Positions 19,465-27,370 of a DNA stretch of 54,146 bases are shown piece by piece; position 1 is the stretch's first letter, and every line of letters starts with the position of its first letter. This stretch comes from an uncultured SAR86 cluster bacterium (lineage in GTDB: Bacteria; Pseudomonadota; Gammaproteobacteria; Magnimaribacterales; Magnimaribacteraceae). The notes beneath the pieces were generated by a model, which saw only the letters and a program-made list of their open reading frames with translations, was not told the origin of the DNA and searched no databases. The translations under genes and the position numbers were made by a program. Location: assembly GCA_902554355.1 (NCBI GenBank), contig CACDOC010000005.1, positions 1 through 54,146 of the forward strand. Direction: 5' to 3'.

Positions 19465-20340
19465 ATGCAGCAAGTTTTTTCTTCTTGGAGAGGGTATCTG
19501 GAACTCACTAAGCCCGGAGTTCAGGCATTACTTTTTGTTTCCTGCATAAGCGGAATGTTAATAGCTTCTGATTTCAAACCCCCGTTAGAGGTTTTTGTTT
19601 TTGGACTTTTAGGAGTAAGTTTTTTAGCTGCATCTTCGGCAGTGATTAATCATATCTTTGATCAAAATATAGATGCCAAAATGGAAAGAACTTCCTCAAG
19701 ACCAATAGTGGTAGGCGCAATAAGCAACAAGCAGGCCACGATATTTTCCATTATTCTTTATGTGTTAGGTTCATGGATGCTTCTGGTCTATGCCAATTCC
19801 TTAACTTGGGTATTAACAACTTTAACTTTTATTTTTTATGGCTTTATCTATACAAGATATTTGAAGTTTATGACCAGTCAGAACATTGTTATAGGTGGAT
19901 TGGCAGGGGCCATGCCTCCACTTTTAGGGTGGACAGCTGTTTCTAATACGGTCGAGCCCAATGCACTGTTATTGGTGTTAATTGTAATGGTTTGGACTCC
20001 TCCTCACTTTTGGGCTTTAGCCGTGCATAGAGTCGAGGATTATGCAGAAGCCTCTGTACCCATGCTTCCAGTTCAAAAGGGAGTAGATTTCACGAAACAG
20101 CATATTCTCTTATATACGGTACTGTTATTTGTTTGTTCAATGCTTCCTTTCTCTGTGGGCATGTTTAACGAACTTTATTTAATTTCAGCAGCTATTTTGG
20201 GTTCAATTTTTCTTTATTACTCCATAAGATTGTTTAGGGATAAAACAAATTCATATGCCATGCCTACCTTCGCTTATTCTTTAATTTATTTAGCGCTTCT
20301 TTTTGCAGCCATGTTGTTAGACCATTACATGTACTTATGA
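19465..20340 (+). CDS. cyoE: Protoheme IX farnesyltransferase (heme O synthase)
   Basis: Membrane prenyltransferase of the UbiA superfamily making heme O from protoheme and farnesyl diphosphate. The 291-residue protein starts with the family pattern YLELTKPGVQALL. The diphosphate/Mg motif NHIFDQNIDAKMERTSSRP (NxxxDxxxD) and the second loop WTPPHFWALAVHRVEDYA are present. It supplies CtaA with substrate; the name ctaB is equally used. The last codon overlaps the sco start by four bases (ATGA). Confidence 0.95.
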   Translation: MQQVFSSWRGYLELTKPGVQALLFVSCISGMLIASDFKPPLEVFVFGLLGVSFLAASSAVINHIFDQNIDAKMERTSSRPIVVGAISNKQATIFSIILYVLGSWMLLVYANSLTWVLTTLTFIFYGFIYTRYLKFMTSQNIVIGGLAGAMPPLLGWTAVSNTVEPNALLLVLIVMVWTPPHFWALAVHRVEDYAEASVPMLPVQKGVDFTKQHILLYTVLLFVCSMLPFSVGMFNELYLISAAILGSIFLYYSIRLFRDKTNSYAMPTFAYSLIYLALLFAAMLLDHYMYL

Positions 20341-20963
20341 ATAAAGGCATTGCTTGGACGGTTCTTAGCTGCATAGCTTTTATGGCAATTATATTGTCTC
20401 TGTTTATTTCGAGAATGAATACAACCAGAGAACTAACCGAGCAAGAATACAAAGATTTAGGTGCTTATTTTATTAACCCGCCAAGACAATTAACCGGGTT
20501 TCAAATGACTAATGATCAGAACAAGGATTTTGATATCATTGATTTTGAGGGGCAATGGAATCTCCTCTTTTTCGGATTCACCTTCTGTCCTGATATTTGC
20601 CCTCTCACCATGAAGCAACTGTCCATTGTAAAAGAGGGGCTGAAAGCAGAAGCAAATAAAATAAACTTCTATCTAGTTACGGTTGATCCCGACAGGGATA
20701 GCCCAGCAAACTTAAGAACATATTTAGATAATTTTGATAATGAATTCATAGGACTGACTGGCGAAATAGACCAAATTTATAAATTTAGCACTCAAGTCAA
20801 TGCTCCCTTTTTTCCTGTGGTAAACAGTAAAGAAAAAAATTACACCGTGGATCATTCAGGAAGCTTAGTTTTAATTAACCCAGAAGGCGATTATGCTGGC
20901 TTTTTTAGAGCACCTCATGATCAGGTGAAGATCTTAAAGGCGCTTGATTCTTTATTAAATTAA
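20337..20963 (+). CDS. Sco1/SenC/PrrC copper chaperone
   Basis: Membrane-anchored thioredoxin-fold protein loading copper into the CuA centre of CoxB. The 208-residue protein has an N-terminal anchor (about 7-25). Its copper motif CPDIC is at residues 84-88 within FFGFTFCPDICPLTMKQL, and the third ligand His173 is in YTVDHSGSLVLI. The TVDPDRDSP segment is also conserved in the family. It ends the cox assembly run; the next gene follows after 16 bases. Confidence 0.95.
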   Translation: MNKGIAWTVLSCIAFMAIILSLFISRMNTTRELTEQEYKDLGAYFINPPRQLTGFQMTNDQNKDFDIIDFEGQWNLLFFGFTFCPDICPLTMKQLSIVKEGLKAEANKINFYLVTVDPDRDSPANLRTYLDNFDNEFIGLTGEIDQIYKFSTQVNAPFFPVVNSKEKNYTVDHSGSLVLINPEGDYAGFFRAPHDQVKILKALDSLLN

Positions 20964-20979
20964 TTTAAGATTCCTAGCC

Positions 20980-21255
20980 GTGAGACTCAAAAGCAACAAA
21001 ATCTTATTATTATTTGCACTGTTATCTTTATCAGGTCTTGCAGCTGATCCTTTAATCCACGCATTCGAAAGTGACGTTGAATATTCAAGTTCGGAATGCC
21101 AATTGTGTCAGACTGAAATAGCTGATACTTTAGAAGAGGATCTCCGTGAAGTCGCAGCTTCGTTTAAACAAGCTGAATTACTTTTAGAACAATTACAACT
21201 ATCTTTCCCTTTAACAGGGTTTCAAACACGCGCACCTCCTTATCTTAAATTTTAA
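20980..21255 (+). CDS. Small exported CxxC protein upstream of the metal TonB receptor
   Basis: I do not recognise a named family. The 91-residue product starts with GTG and has a signal peptide (KILLLFALLSLSGLAA, about 7-22). The mature part contains a CQLC pair at residues 40-43, an acidic helix-forming middle, and the end TGFQTRAPPYLKF. Short periplasmic proteins ending in RAPP or RGPP are often found just before TonB receptors for metals, which fits the receptor 36 bases downstream. A periplasmic metal-binding or receptor-associated role is inference. It may be cotranscribed with sco. Confidence 0.7.
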   Translation: MRLKSNKILLLFALLSLSGLAADPLIHAFESDVEYSSSECQLCQTEIADTLEEDLREVAASFKQAELLLEQLQLSFPLTGFQTRAPPYLKF

Positions 21256-21291
21256 GTAGTAACTTTTAATTTAATTTTTTAAGGAGTAAAC

Positions 21292-23565
21292 ATGAAAGTA
21301 TTCTTTTATGGGCTCATGGCGATGAGCTTAGTATTAATACAATATATAAATGCAGACGAACCTTCTCCAACAAGCAATGAAAAAGTTGAAGAGGTTGTTG
21401 TTACGGCTTCCTTTATTGACCTCAGCAAAAGCCAAATAGAAGGCACATTGCATGTGGTTGCTGGTGAAGACGTTACAAATAGCCCTACTCAAAGCTTGGG
21501 AGAAATAATAGATAATTTACTGGGAGTTTCATCTACTGACTATGGTGCGGCAGTGGGACAACCTGTAATAAGAGGCATGTCAGGATCTGGCAGAGTTAAA
21601 GTTCTTAACAATGGAATGAATAGTGCTGATGTATCAGGGATAGGAGCTGACCATATTAATGACATATGCCTTAATGAAATACAGCAGATAGAAGTAGTCC
21701 GAGGGCCTGCTTCTTTGCTTTATTCGAATGGTGCAATAGGTGGGATTGTAAACATTGTAGATGAAGCAATTCCTTCAACTGATCTGGAAACTTATATGAG
21801 AATAGGCCTAGAAACCCAATCAGTTAATGATGGAGATTCTGTTCATTTCTCAACTGGCTCTAATCTTGGAGGAGTAAATCTAACTTTTTCTGCAAAAGAT
21901 TCGCAATTTGGAAATTACGATATACCCAACGGTGCCATTATTCATTTAGAAGAGCATGATGATCACGAAGATGAAGATCATGCCGAGGAAGAGCACGAAG
22001 AAGGACACGAAGAAAATCTTGGATTTCTTGCGAATTCTGATTATGAACAAGAAACTTATAGGCTCGGTTTATCCAAAGTATCTGATTGGGGTTACATAGG
22101 AGCCTCTTTTAGAAGCGTAGAAAGCACCTATGGTATTCCTTTTCATGGTGAGGAACATGGACATGAAGAGCATGGACACGAAGAACACGAAGACGAGGAA
22201 GAGGAACATGATGAGCACGAAGGTGAAAGAATCTTTTCAGCTACCGATTCTGATGTCTTTGATTTGAAGGGCTCTTTTAACTTTGATAATGGTTTTATTC
22301 AAAATGCTGATTTTTTCTTAAGAGACTCTGATTACTCATTAACTGAGCAACACGCAGAAGAGGCCCATGAAGACGAGCATGAAGACGAGCATGAAGATGA
22401 GCATGAGGGTCACTCAGAAGGTCCCACAACTTTTAGCAATGACGCTCAAGAGTATGGTGCTACTTTTAATCTAAGCGCCATGAATAACTTAGACCAAAAG
22501 ATTGCAATAAAATCTTTAAGTGAAGAAATATCTATACTTGGCGCTGAAGCATTTATGCTTCCTGCGGACAGTGATGAAGTTACATTTGGTTATTATGCAA
22601 GCACAGATACGCCTTTCGGAAAGGTTGACCTTGGTGTTAGATATGACCGAATTTCTAGAGAAGGTTCAGTTATGCACGAAGAAGAGCATGACGAGCATGA
22701 GCATGAAGACGAGCATGAAGATGAGCATGAAGGCGAGCATGAAGCAGAGATTGATTACTTTGATAGAGATATAAACAGCACAAGCTATTCTTTAGCTCTC
22801 TCAAATGATCTTTCTGAAAACCTTTCCTACAATCTTGGTGCCTCTTATTTAGAAAGGGCACCTACATCAGTAGAACTTTTCATGAACGGAGCTCACCTAG
22901 CTACAGGAAGATTCGAAGTTGGAAATACTGCTTTAGAAACAGAAGAAGCTACTAATTATGATTTCACTTTAAATTATGAAAATGACAACTTCTTCGCATC
23001 ATTCACTTACTTTAGTAATGATATTGACAACTATATTTATCTGCAGGATGAATCTGAAGAGGAGCATGAAGAGCATGAAGAAGAAGGCGAGCACCATGCT
23101 GGTTTAATTCTTGCAAACTATCTGCAAAAAGATGCTGAATTAAATGGTTTCGAATGGGAGATAGGAAGTTCATTTGGCTTCATCAATGGCGACATGACTT
23201 TATCAGCCGGATATGATTATGTTAGAGCCGAGTTCACTGATGGAACAAATATTCCTAGAATCGCCCCTAGAAGAGCTATTTATTCTGCGGAATATGTTGA
23301 AGGAGATCTAAAAGCATTGCTAGCTTACAAGGACGTTAGTGAACAGCTCAACGTGTCTGAAGGTGAAACGCCAACAGCGGGCTATAAGATGCTGGATTTG
23401 AGAGTGACGAAAACTTTTGATATGGGAAATGACGGGTCTATTGACCTTTCAATTTTCGGAACAAACTTACTCGATGAAAAAGCTAGAAATCATACTTCAT
23501 TTGTTAAGAATGAGGTCCCTCTAGCTGGAAGAAATATTGGAGCTAAATTGGTCTATAACTTCTAG
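21292..23565 (+). CDS. TonB-dependent outer-membrane receptor with His/acid-rich loops (ZnuD-like)
   Basis: Outer-membrane transporter of 757 residues. A signal peptide (about 1-21) is followed by a TonB box (KVEEVVVTAS, 31-40). The plug domain includes QPVIRGMSGSGRVKVLNNG and IEVVRGPASLLYSNGAIGG, and the 22-strand barrel ends in Phe. Five insertions are almost pure His/Glu/Asp, at about residues 218-241, 284-312, 353-375, 461-486 and 588-603, as in zinc receptors such as ZnuD. Substrate zinc or another divalent metal is inferred from those loops and from a MerC-like gene nearby. AAGGAG lies 6 bases before the ATG. No Zur or Fur box could be recognised upstream. Confidence 0.93.
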   Translation: MKVFFYGLMAMSLVLIQYINADEPSPTSNEKVEEVVVTASFIDLSKSQIEGTLHVVAGEDVTNSPTQSLGEIIDNLLGVSSTDYGAAVGQPVIRGMSGSGRVKVLNNGMNSADVSGIGADHINDICLNEIQQIEVVRGPASLLYSNGAIGGIVNIVDEAIPSTDLETYMRIGLETQSVNDGDSVHFSTGSNLGGVNLTFSAKDSQFGNYDIPNGAIIHLEEHDDHEDEDHAEEEHEEGHEENLGFLANSDYEQETYRLGLSKVSDWGYIGASFRSVESTYGIPFHGEEHGHEEHGHEEHEDEEEEHDEHEGERIFSATDSDVFDLKGSFNFDNGFIQNADFFLRDSDYSLTEQHAEEAHEDEHEDEHEDEHEGHSEGPTTFSNDAQEYGATFNLSAMNNLDQKIAIKSLSEEISILGAEAFMLPADSDEVTFGYYASTDTPFGKVDLGVRYDRISREGSVMHEEEHDEHEHEDEHEDEHEGEHEAEIDYFDRDINSTSYSLALSNDLSENLSYNLGASYLERAPTSVELFMNGAHLATGRFEVGNTALETEEATNYDFTLNYENDNFFASFTYFSNDIDNYIYLQDESEEEHEEHEEEGEHHAGLILANYLQKDAELNGFEWEIGSSFGFINGDMTLSAGYDYVRAEFTDGTNIPRIAPRRAIYSAEYVEGDLKALLAYKDVSEQLNVSEGETPTAGYKMLDLRVTKTFDMGNDGSIDLSIFGTNLLDEKARNHTSFVKNEVPLAGRNIGAKLVYNF
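22369..22404 (+). repeat. 12-bp tandem repeat in a TonB receptor loop
   Basis: Three direct copies of GAAGACGAGCAT (last copy with one T for C) encode Glu-Asp-Glu-His units in the third His/acid-rich loop. Confidence 0.85.
22678..22746 (+). repeat. Second block of 9/12-bp His-Glu repeats in the TonB receptor
   Basis: Units of GAAGAGCAT, GACGAGCAT and GAAGACGAGCAT alternate through the fourth loop. The 12-mer GAAGACGAGCAT-GAAGATGAGCAT is identical to that of the block about 300 bases upstream. Confidence 0.8.
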
Positions 23566-23593
23566 GCCTTTAGACTAAATATTTCGTTAAATA

Positions 23594-23623
23594 AACTTAC
23601 TTAACCCCCATATAAAGTAAGTT
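23594..23623. terminator. First of two hairpins after the TonB receptor
   Basis: AACTTACTT (23594-23602) and AAGTAAGTT (23615-23623) form a perfect 9-bp stem with a 12-base loop. No U-run follows directly, so alone it is a weak terminator; it stands 7 bases before a stronger hairpin. Confidence 0.4.
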
Positions 23624-23630
23624 AAAACAA

Positions 23631-23661
23631 AAAGGCCAGGCCTAACAAAAGCCTGGCCTTT
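23631..23661. terminator. Bidirectional rho-independent terminator
   Basis: AAAGGCCAGGC (23631-23641) pairs perfectly with GCCTGGCCTTT (23651-23661), an 11-bp GC-rich stem with a 9-base loop. An A-run lies before it and a T-run after it. It lies between the convergent TonB receptor (+) and doxX (-) genes and can serve both. Confidence 0.88.
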
Positions 23662-23673
23662 ATTGTATAAATT

Positions 23674-24117
23674 CTATTTGTTGCCTTTGATGGCAAAATA
23701 GCCACCGACCAGTATTAAGAATAACTGTTCACTGGCGAACAAAACTGATCCTCTTTCTCCAAAGAATATTCCCCAATTTGAGTGAGCTATTATCATTGCC
23801 CATATCATTATGAAAAGGACAGCTCCTCCAGATAATCTTGTGATTAAATGACCGGCTTGTTCGGCTCTGCTAGCTATCAAGCCGCCGACTATTATTCCTA
23901 TGCCGGCTAACATCTCTCCCCAAGCAACCATATGTGCCATTGCTCCAGCTGCGGGAACGCCCTTTGATGCAAGCCATCCTACGAAACCTTCACCGATAGG
24001 CATCTTTCCGTAACCGTGTAAGAAAAAGGAAATTCCTAAGCCTATTCTCAAGAGCCATTCAGCCAATCCAGAAATAGGCCTTGCTATGTTATCCAGCGCT
24101 TCGTTAATTTTATCCAT
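23674..24117 (-). CDS. DoxX family membrane protein
   Basis: A 147-residue membrane protein with four helices. The first segment, LAEWLLRIGLGISFFLHGYGKM, is typical of DoxX/DoxD-like proteins (LLRxxLGxxFxxHGxxKL). A second pattern, WGEMLAGIGIIVGGL, fits the second helix. The family is linked loosely to redox stress; no activity can be assigned. It ends at the bidirectional terminator and follows the Bax-inhibitor-like gene by 3 bases, so the two are probably cotranscribed. Confidence 0.83.
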   Translation of the reverse strand: MDKINEALDNIARPISGLAEWLLRIGLGISFFLHGYGKMPIGEGFVGWLASKGVPAAGAMAHMVAWGEMLAGIGIIVGGLIASRAEQAGHLITRLSGGAVLFIMIWAMIIAHSNWGIFFGERGSVLFASEQLFLILVGGYFAIKGNK

Positions 24118-24120
24118 GTT

Positions 24121-24960
24121 TTACCCCATTGCTTCTAATAATTCTAATAATAAGTTTATAACATCAAGATAGATAGAAAAACCTATATTAAATGCTGTGT
24201 TCCAGTCGTTTATTCCGTTTGCAGAAGCTTGTTCTAGTCTGTAAAAATCATATAGTAAATAGCCTATAAAAATAATAGAACCAAAAAATCCCATTATTCT
24301 TCTAGAAACAGATGTGAAATTTATGAATATATTAAGAAGGTTCCAAATTACTAAGACAAACAACGGGATGATAAGGATATAGCCCAAAGAGGAAAAATCT
24401 ATGCCACTATAAATTCCAATTATTGCGGTCAAGAAGGTTATAAAGACAGTAAGTTTTAAAATTCTTAAACCATCATTTTCATCCATTCCAATCATAATCG
24501 CTCCAAGAATCGGTCCAAAACACATGCTGGCAACAGAGAGCACAATCATTTTAATGAAAATAGAATAATCTGTTGTAGAAATAATAGCTGTGGTACATAG
24601 GGCAATAAACCAGATAACGGATAAGTTAAAAAGTAACTTCCTCAATGGAGGCTTTTTATACTCCATCTCTATTTCAAGGTCTTTTTTGCGCTTCTTATAA
24701 GCGGATTTATCTTTGTAAAAAAGGGCATTTAATTCCGTTTCCTCTTTAAAGACCCACTTGTCATAGGCTTCTTCCTCTGCTGAAAATAAATCGAGCTCCC
24801 CGTTTTTGTTGTATCGTTTCTCAAAAACAGCACCAAAAAAAGGTTCACCAGCTAACGCGCACTCTCTAGCTCCTTGAATAAAGTGATAGCAAATCCCAAA
24901 TACTAGAGACAGTTGGCTCCCAAAAACAACAAAGGTTTTAAAGAATAAAGAAGTTTCCAT
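24121..24960 (-). CDS. Bax inhibitor-1-like membrane protein with charged N-terminal domain
   Basis: A 279-residue protein. The C-terminal part from about residue 105 holds six or seven hydrophobic helices and ends FNIGFSIYLDVINLLLELLE. This matches the BI-1/YccA family C-terminus (LYLDxINLFLxLL) with the preceding conserved Asp region YDFYRLEQ. Before it lies a first helix (about 8-26) and then a soluble, highly charged stretch (about 40-100, rich in Lys/Glu/Asp/Tyr) not found in YccA. BI-1 proteins act as pH-sensitive calcium leak channels or modulators of membrane protease FtsH in bacteria. Which applies here is unknown. The overall match is weak except at the C-terminus. Confidence 0.6.
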   Translation of the reverse strand: METSLFFKTFVVFGSQLSLVFGICYHFIQGARECALAGEPFFGAVFEKRYNKNGELDLFSAEEEAYDKWVFKEETELNALFYKDKSAYKKRKKDLEIEMEYKKPPLRKLLFNLSVIWFIALCTTAIISTTDYSIFIKMIVLSVASMCFGPILGAIMIGMDENDGLRILKLTVFITFLTAIIGIYSGIDFSSLGYILIIPLFVLVIWNLLNIFINFTSVSRRIMGFFGSIIFIGYLLYDFYRLEQASANGINDWNTAFNIGFSIYLDVINLLLELLEAMG

Positions 24961-24999
24961 ATCGGCTAAGAAGCATATACGAATTTAATATCAAAAGAA

Positions 25000-25015
25000 G
25001 TTTTTAATTAAAAAC
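25000..25015. terminator. Perfect AT palindrome after the merC-like gene
   Basis: GTTTTTAATTAAAAAC is a perfect 16-base palindrome starting 6 bases beyond the merC-like stop on the minus strand. It could fold into a weak hairpin terminator or bind a dimeric protein; AT-only palindromes also arise by chance. Confidence 0.3.
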
Positions 25016-25020
25016 AAATT

Positions 25021-25404
25021 TTAGTCATGACAAGAGCAATCTAACTCTTTGCAGGCTTGATGGTTCTTAAAGTGAGCATAGACAACTAAGATCGAGCCCA
25101 ATAAAGTTAAAGTTTTTTCTCCAAGCTCTCCTAAAATTGACTCTCCCAAAGTAACCGCTAGAAGTAAAGTAAAAAGGCCAAAAGAACCAGCTGCCAATAA
25201 ATAAGTAGTTTTATGGCTTATGAAGCCAGAGATTAGTGCATATAGACTAATAGGAATAGCTACAAACAAAATTAGGTAGTGTACAGACTCATTATCTAAA
25301 GAGACTGAAAACAGTCCAGATGTTAACAGGACAAAGGCTGGGCTGAAGAAGCAATGAATCGCACAGACAGATGATAATGTCATTGCAAACTTATCGCTAA
25401 TCAA
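25021..25404 (-). CDS. MerC domain-containing membrane protein
   Basis: A 127-residue protein with four hydrophobic helices. The N-terminal pattern DKFAMTLSSVCAIHCFFSPAFVLL matches the MerC family (DKxAxxxSxLCxxHCxxxP), where the Cys/His pair binds metal in the membrane. The C-terminus NHQACKELDCSCHD adds three Cys and two His. Free-standing MerC proteins occur with zinc-responsive genes in marine bacteria, so metal uptake linked to the TonB receptor is more likely than mercury resistance; no merR, merT or merA is seen. The frame starts at TTG; ATG at 25383 would cut into the family motif. Confidence 0.8.
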   Translation of the reverse strand: MISDKFAMTLSSVCAIHCFFSPAFVLLTSGLFSVSLDNESVHYLILFVAIPISLYALISGFISHKTTYLLAAGSFGLFTLLLAVTLGESILGELGEKTLTLLGSILVVYAHFKNHQACKELDCSCHD

Positions 25405-25506
25405 TTGGGTTTTAAAAATAATACTTAGCTCCTTCTAGTTAAATTGGGCCGTGTATATTAATAGTTTAAAAAAAAAGAGTAAATAGCCTCATTATTTTTT
25501 ATTTTT

Positions 25507-25800
25507 TTAGGTATCAATGATGTCAAAAACCCTTATAGAAGGAGCGTTTTCACACAAACCAGCTATGGTTTCTAGAGTTCCATCTTCGGTTCTGAATTTT
25601 AAATATTTATCATAATGGTCTTTGGATTCCCAGATTTCATTAAAAATCCAGTTATTTCCTTCCTCTGTGTTGTAGACTAAATCGATGTGTTTGCAACCAT
25701 CGTAATCTCTAGTCACTTTAAATGCCTCTCTGCAGATTTCTGTAAATCCTTCCCTTTCTCCATCCTTTAATTTCCCTTCAACTAAAACGCTTACTGTCAT
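25507..25800 (-). CDS. Antibiotic biosynthesis monooxygenase (ABM) domain protein
   Basis: A 97-residue single-domain protein with the ferredoxin-like ABM fold pattern: MTVSVLVEGKLKDGEREGF, then GCKHIDLVYN and WIFNEIWESKDHYDKYL. Members act as cofactor-free oxygenases on quinones or simply bind small molecules, and no specific substrate can be named. It stands alone, 60 bases downstream of the Sel1 gene start side and about 100 bases before the merC-like gene. Confidence 0.8.
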   Translation of the reverse strand: MTVSVLVEGKLKDGEREGFTEICREAFKVTRDYDGCKHIDLVYNTEEGNNWIFNEIWESKDHYDKYLKFRTEDGTLETIAGLCENAPSIRVFDIIDT

Positions 25801-25859
25801 GATTGTTTCTCCAATTTTGATATTAATAGTCTAATTGATTTAGTTGTAAGCTCAACAAA

Positions 25860-26318
25860 TCAATTTTTAGAAACCATAGAATGAGTTAAAGGCTTAGGGC
25901 AGCAAAGTTTAGCTAATGATTCTTCGAGACTAGAACTTTTATAATTTTTTAGCTTTTTAACAAAAGCTTTAGCTTCTTTATTGCCTCTCTCTGCTGAAAT
26001 TAAAAAATATTCTAATGATAAAGAGAGATCCTTCTCGGTTATTTCTCCGTTTGCATAAATGATAGCTATGTTAAAAGGAGCTTTGGAATGCCCTTGTTCG
26101 CTGGCTCTCTGATACCAATAGACTGCTTTTTCAAGGTCTTTAGCTATACCTCTGCCTGTAAAATAGTTTACGCCCGTGTTGTACTGGCTAACGGAAACGC
26201 CTTGAGTAGCTAAAGATAAGTCGTAAACAAAATCCTCTCTTTCATCTACAGCATGAATAAATGGACTTAATCCAAAAAATAGAGCCAGGCAAGTATAAGT
26301 GGTTTTCAGCGCTTTCAC
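25860..26318 (-). CDS. Exported Sel1-repeat protein
   Basis: A 152-residue protein with a signal peptide (TTYTCLALFFGLSPFIHA) and two Sel1-like repeats of about 36 residues. The clearest is AVYWYQRASEQGHSKAPFNI, followed by SLEYFLISAERGNKEA. Sel1 repeats form alpha/alpha solenoids that mediate protein contacts in the periplasm. The start is GTG. It follows the quinone oxidoreductase by 7 bases. No partner can be named from context. Confidence 0.78.
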   Translation of the reverse strand: MKALKTTYTCLALFFGLSPFIHAVDEREDFVYDLSLATQGVSVSQYNTGVNYFTGRGIAKDLEKAVYWYQRASEQGHSKAPFNIAIIYANGEITEKDLSLSLEYFLISAERGNKEAKAFVKKLKNYKSSSLEESLAKLCCPKPLTHSMVSKN

Positions 26319-26325
26319 CCAAGCT

Positions 26326-27318
26326 TTATTCCATGCTTACAACAACTTTCCCTAGTACTTTTCTTTCTTCTAGGGTCTTTATGGCTTTTGCTGATTCATC
26401 TAAAGGGTAACTTTCTGTAACAAAAGGTTTAATTTTGCCATCTGCATGAAGATCAAAAAGTTCTTTGAAGTTTTGTGCATTCTCTGCTTGGTCGATTGCA
26501 GCAAACTGTCCCCAAAATACTCCTACGATTTGGCATTCTTTAAGAAGTGTTAAGTTTAGGGGCATTTTTGGTATTCCCGCTGTAAATCCAATAACTAAGT
26601 ATTTTCCATGTCTTGCTATTGCCCTCAATGCGGGCTCAGCATAATCACCACCCACAAGATCATAAATCATATTTACACCACCTCCAGAGACTTCCTTGAT
26701 GTCATCAGAGAACTTTTTTTGTAAGTCACGATCCATATCCCTTTGATAAATTATCCCTTCATCGGCACCCTCTTTAATGCACAAATCAATTTTCTCTTGA
26801 GATGATGCTGCTGCTATGACTTTAGCGCCCATAGCTTTTGCAACATGGATAGCTGTAATGCCTAATCCGCCTCCAGCTCCAAGAACTAAAACAGATTCTC
26901 CTGCTTTTAGTTCGCCTCTTTGTTTGAAAGCGTGATAGGTGGTTCCATAATTAAGAGGAAATCCTGCGCCAGTTTGAAAGTCCATAGATTCTGGCAACGG
27001 CATTAGTTGATGTTCAGAATAAACGCCTTTTTCACGAAGACCTCCAGACCCAACGCTCCCTAATACTCTATCTCCTACTTGATGCAAAGTAACACCTTCG
27101 CCAACTGATTCAATTATGCCAGAGATTTCACTCCCAGGGCTGAATGGAAAGGGTGGTTTAAATTGATATAAACCTTGAACAATGAGCACATCAGGAAAAC
27201 TTATACCTGTTGCCTTTATATCTACTACAACCTCTCCTGGTCCAGCAACTGGTTCTTCTATTTCCTCTACTTTATGAGATTCTATCGGTCCAAACTCTTT
27301 ACATAAAAATGCTTTCAT
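26326..27318 (-). CDS. NADPH:quinone oxidoreductase, zinc-less MDR family
   Basis: A 330-residue medium-chain reductase. The GroES-like half includes PDVLIVQGLYQFKPPFPFSP and GSEISGIIESVGEGV. The Rossmann half has LVLGAGGGLGITAIHVAKAMGAKVIA, followed by GGVNMIYDLVGGDY. The catalytic-zinc cysteines of alcohol dehydrogenases are missing, which puts it with QorA-like quinone or enone reductases. Its substrate is unknown. It may be cotranscribed with the Sel1 gene downstream. Confidence 0.86.
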   Translation of the reverse strand: MKAFLCKEFGPIESHKVEEIEEPVAGPGEVVVDIKATGISFPDVLIVQGLYQFKPPFPFSPGSEISGIIESVGEGVTLHQVGDRVLGSVGSGGLREKGVYSEHQLMPLPESMDFQTGAGFPLNYGTTYHAFKQRGELKAGESVLVLGAGGGLGITAIHVAKAMGAKVIAAASSQEKIDLCIKEGADEGIIYQRDMDRDLQKKFSDDIKEVSGGGVNMIYDLVGGDYAEPALRAIARHGKYLVIGFTAGIPKMPLNLTLLKECQIVGVFWGQFAAIDQAENAQNFKELFDLHADGKIKPFVTESYPLDESAKAIKTLEERKVLGKVVVSME

Positions 27319-27370
27319 ATCGGTTTCCTTATATTCTTATATGAATAAATTAACGTTTCTTTGTAAAACG

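Noticed and set aside
21256-21291. Zur or Fur box before the TonB receptor
   Set aside because: The gap and the region before the small CxxC gene show no palindrome resembling known Zur or Fur operators.
22369-22746. CRISPR-like repetition
   Set aside because: The repeats are short, in frame and code for His/Glu-rich protein loops; there are no spacers.
25021-25404. Mercury-resistance operon
   Set aside because: Only a MerC-like protein is present; merR, merT, merP and merA are absent, and the neighbours concern other metals.
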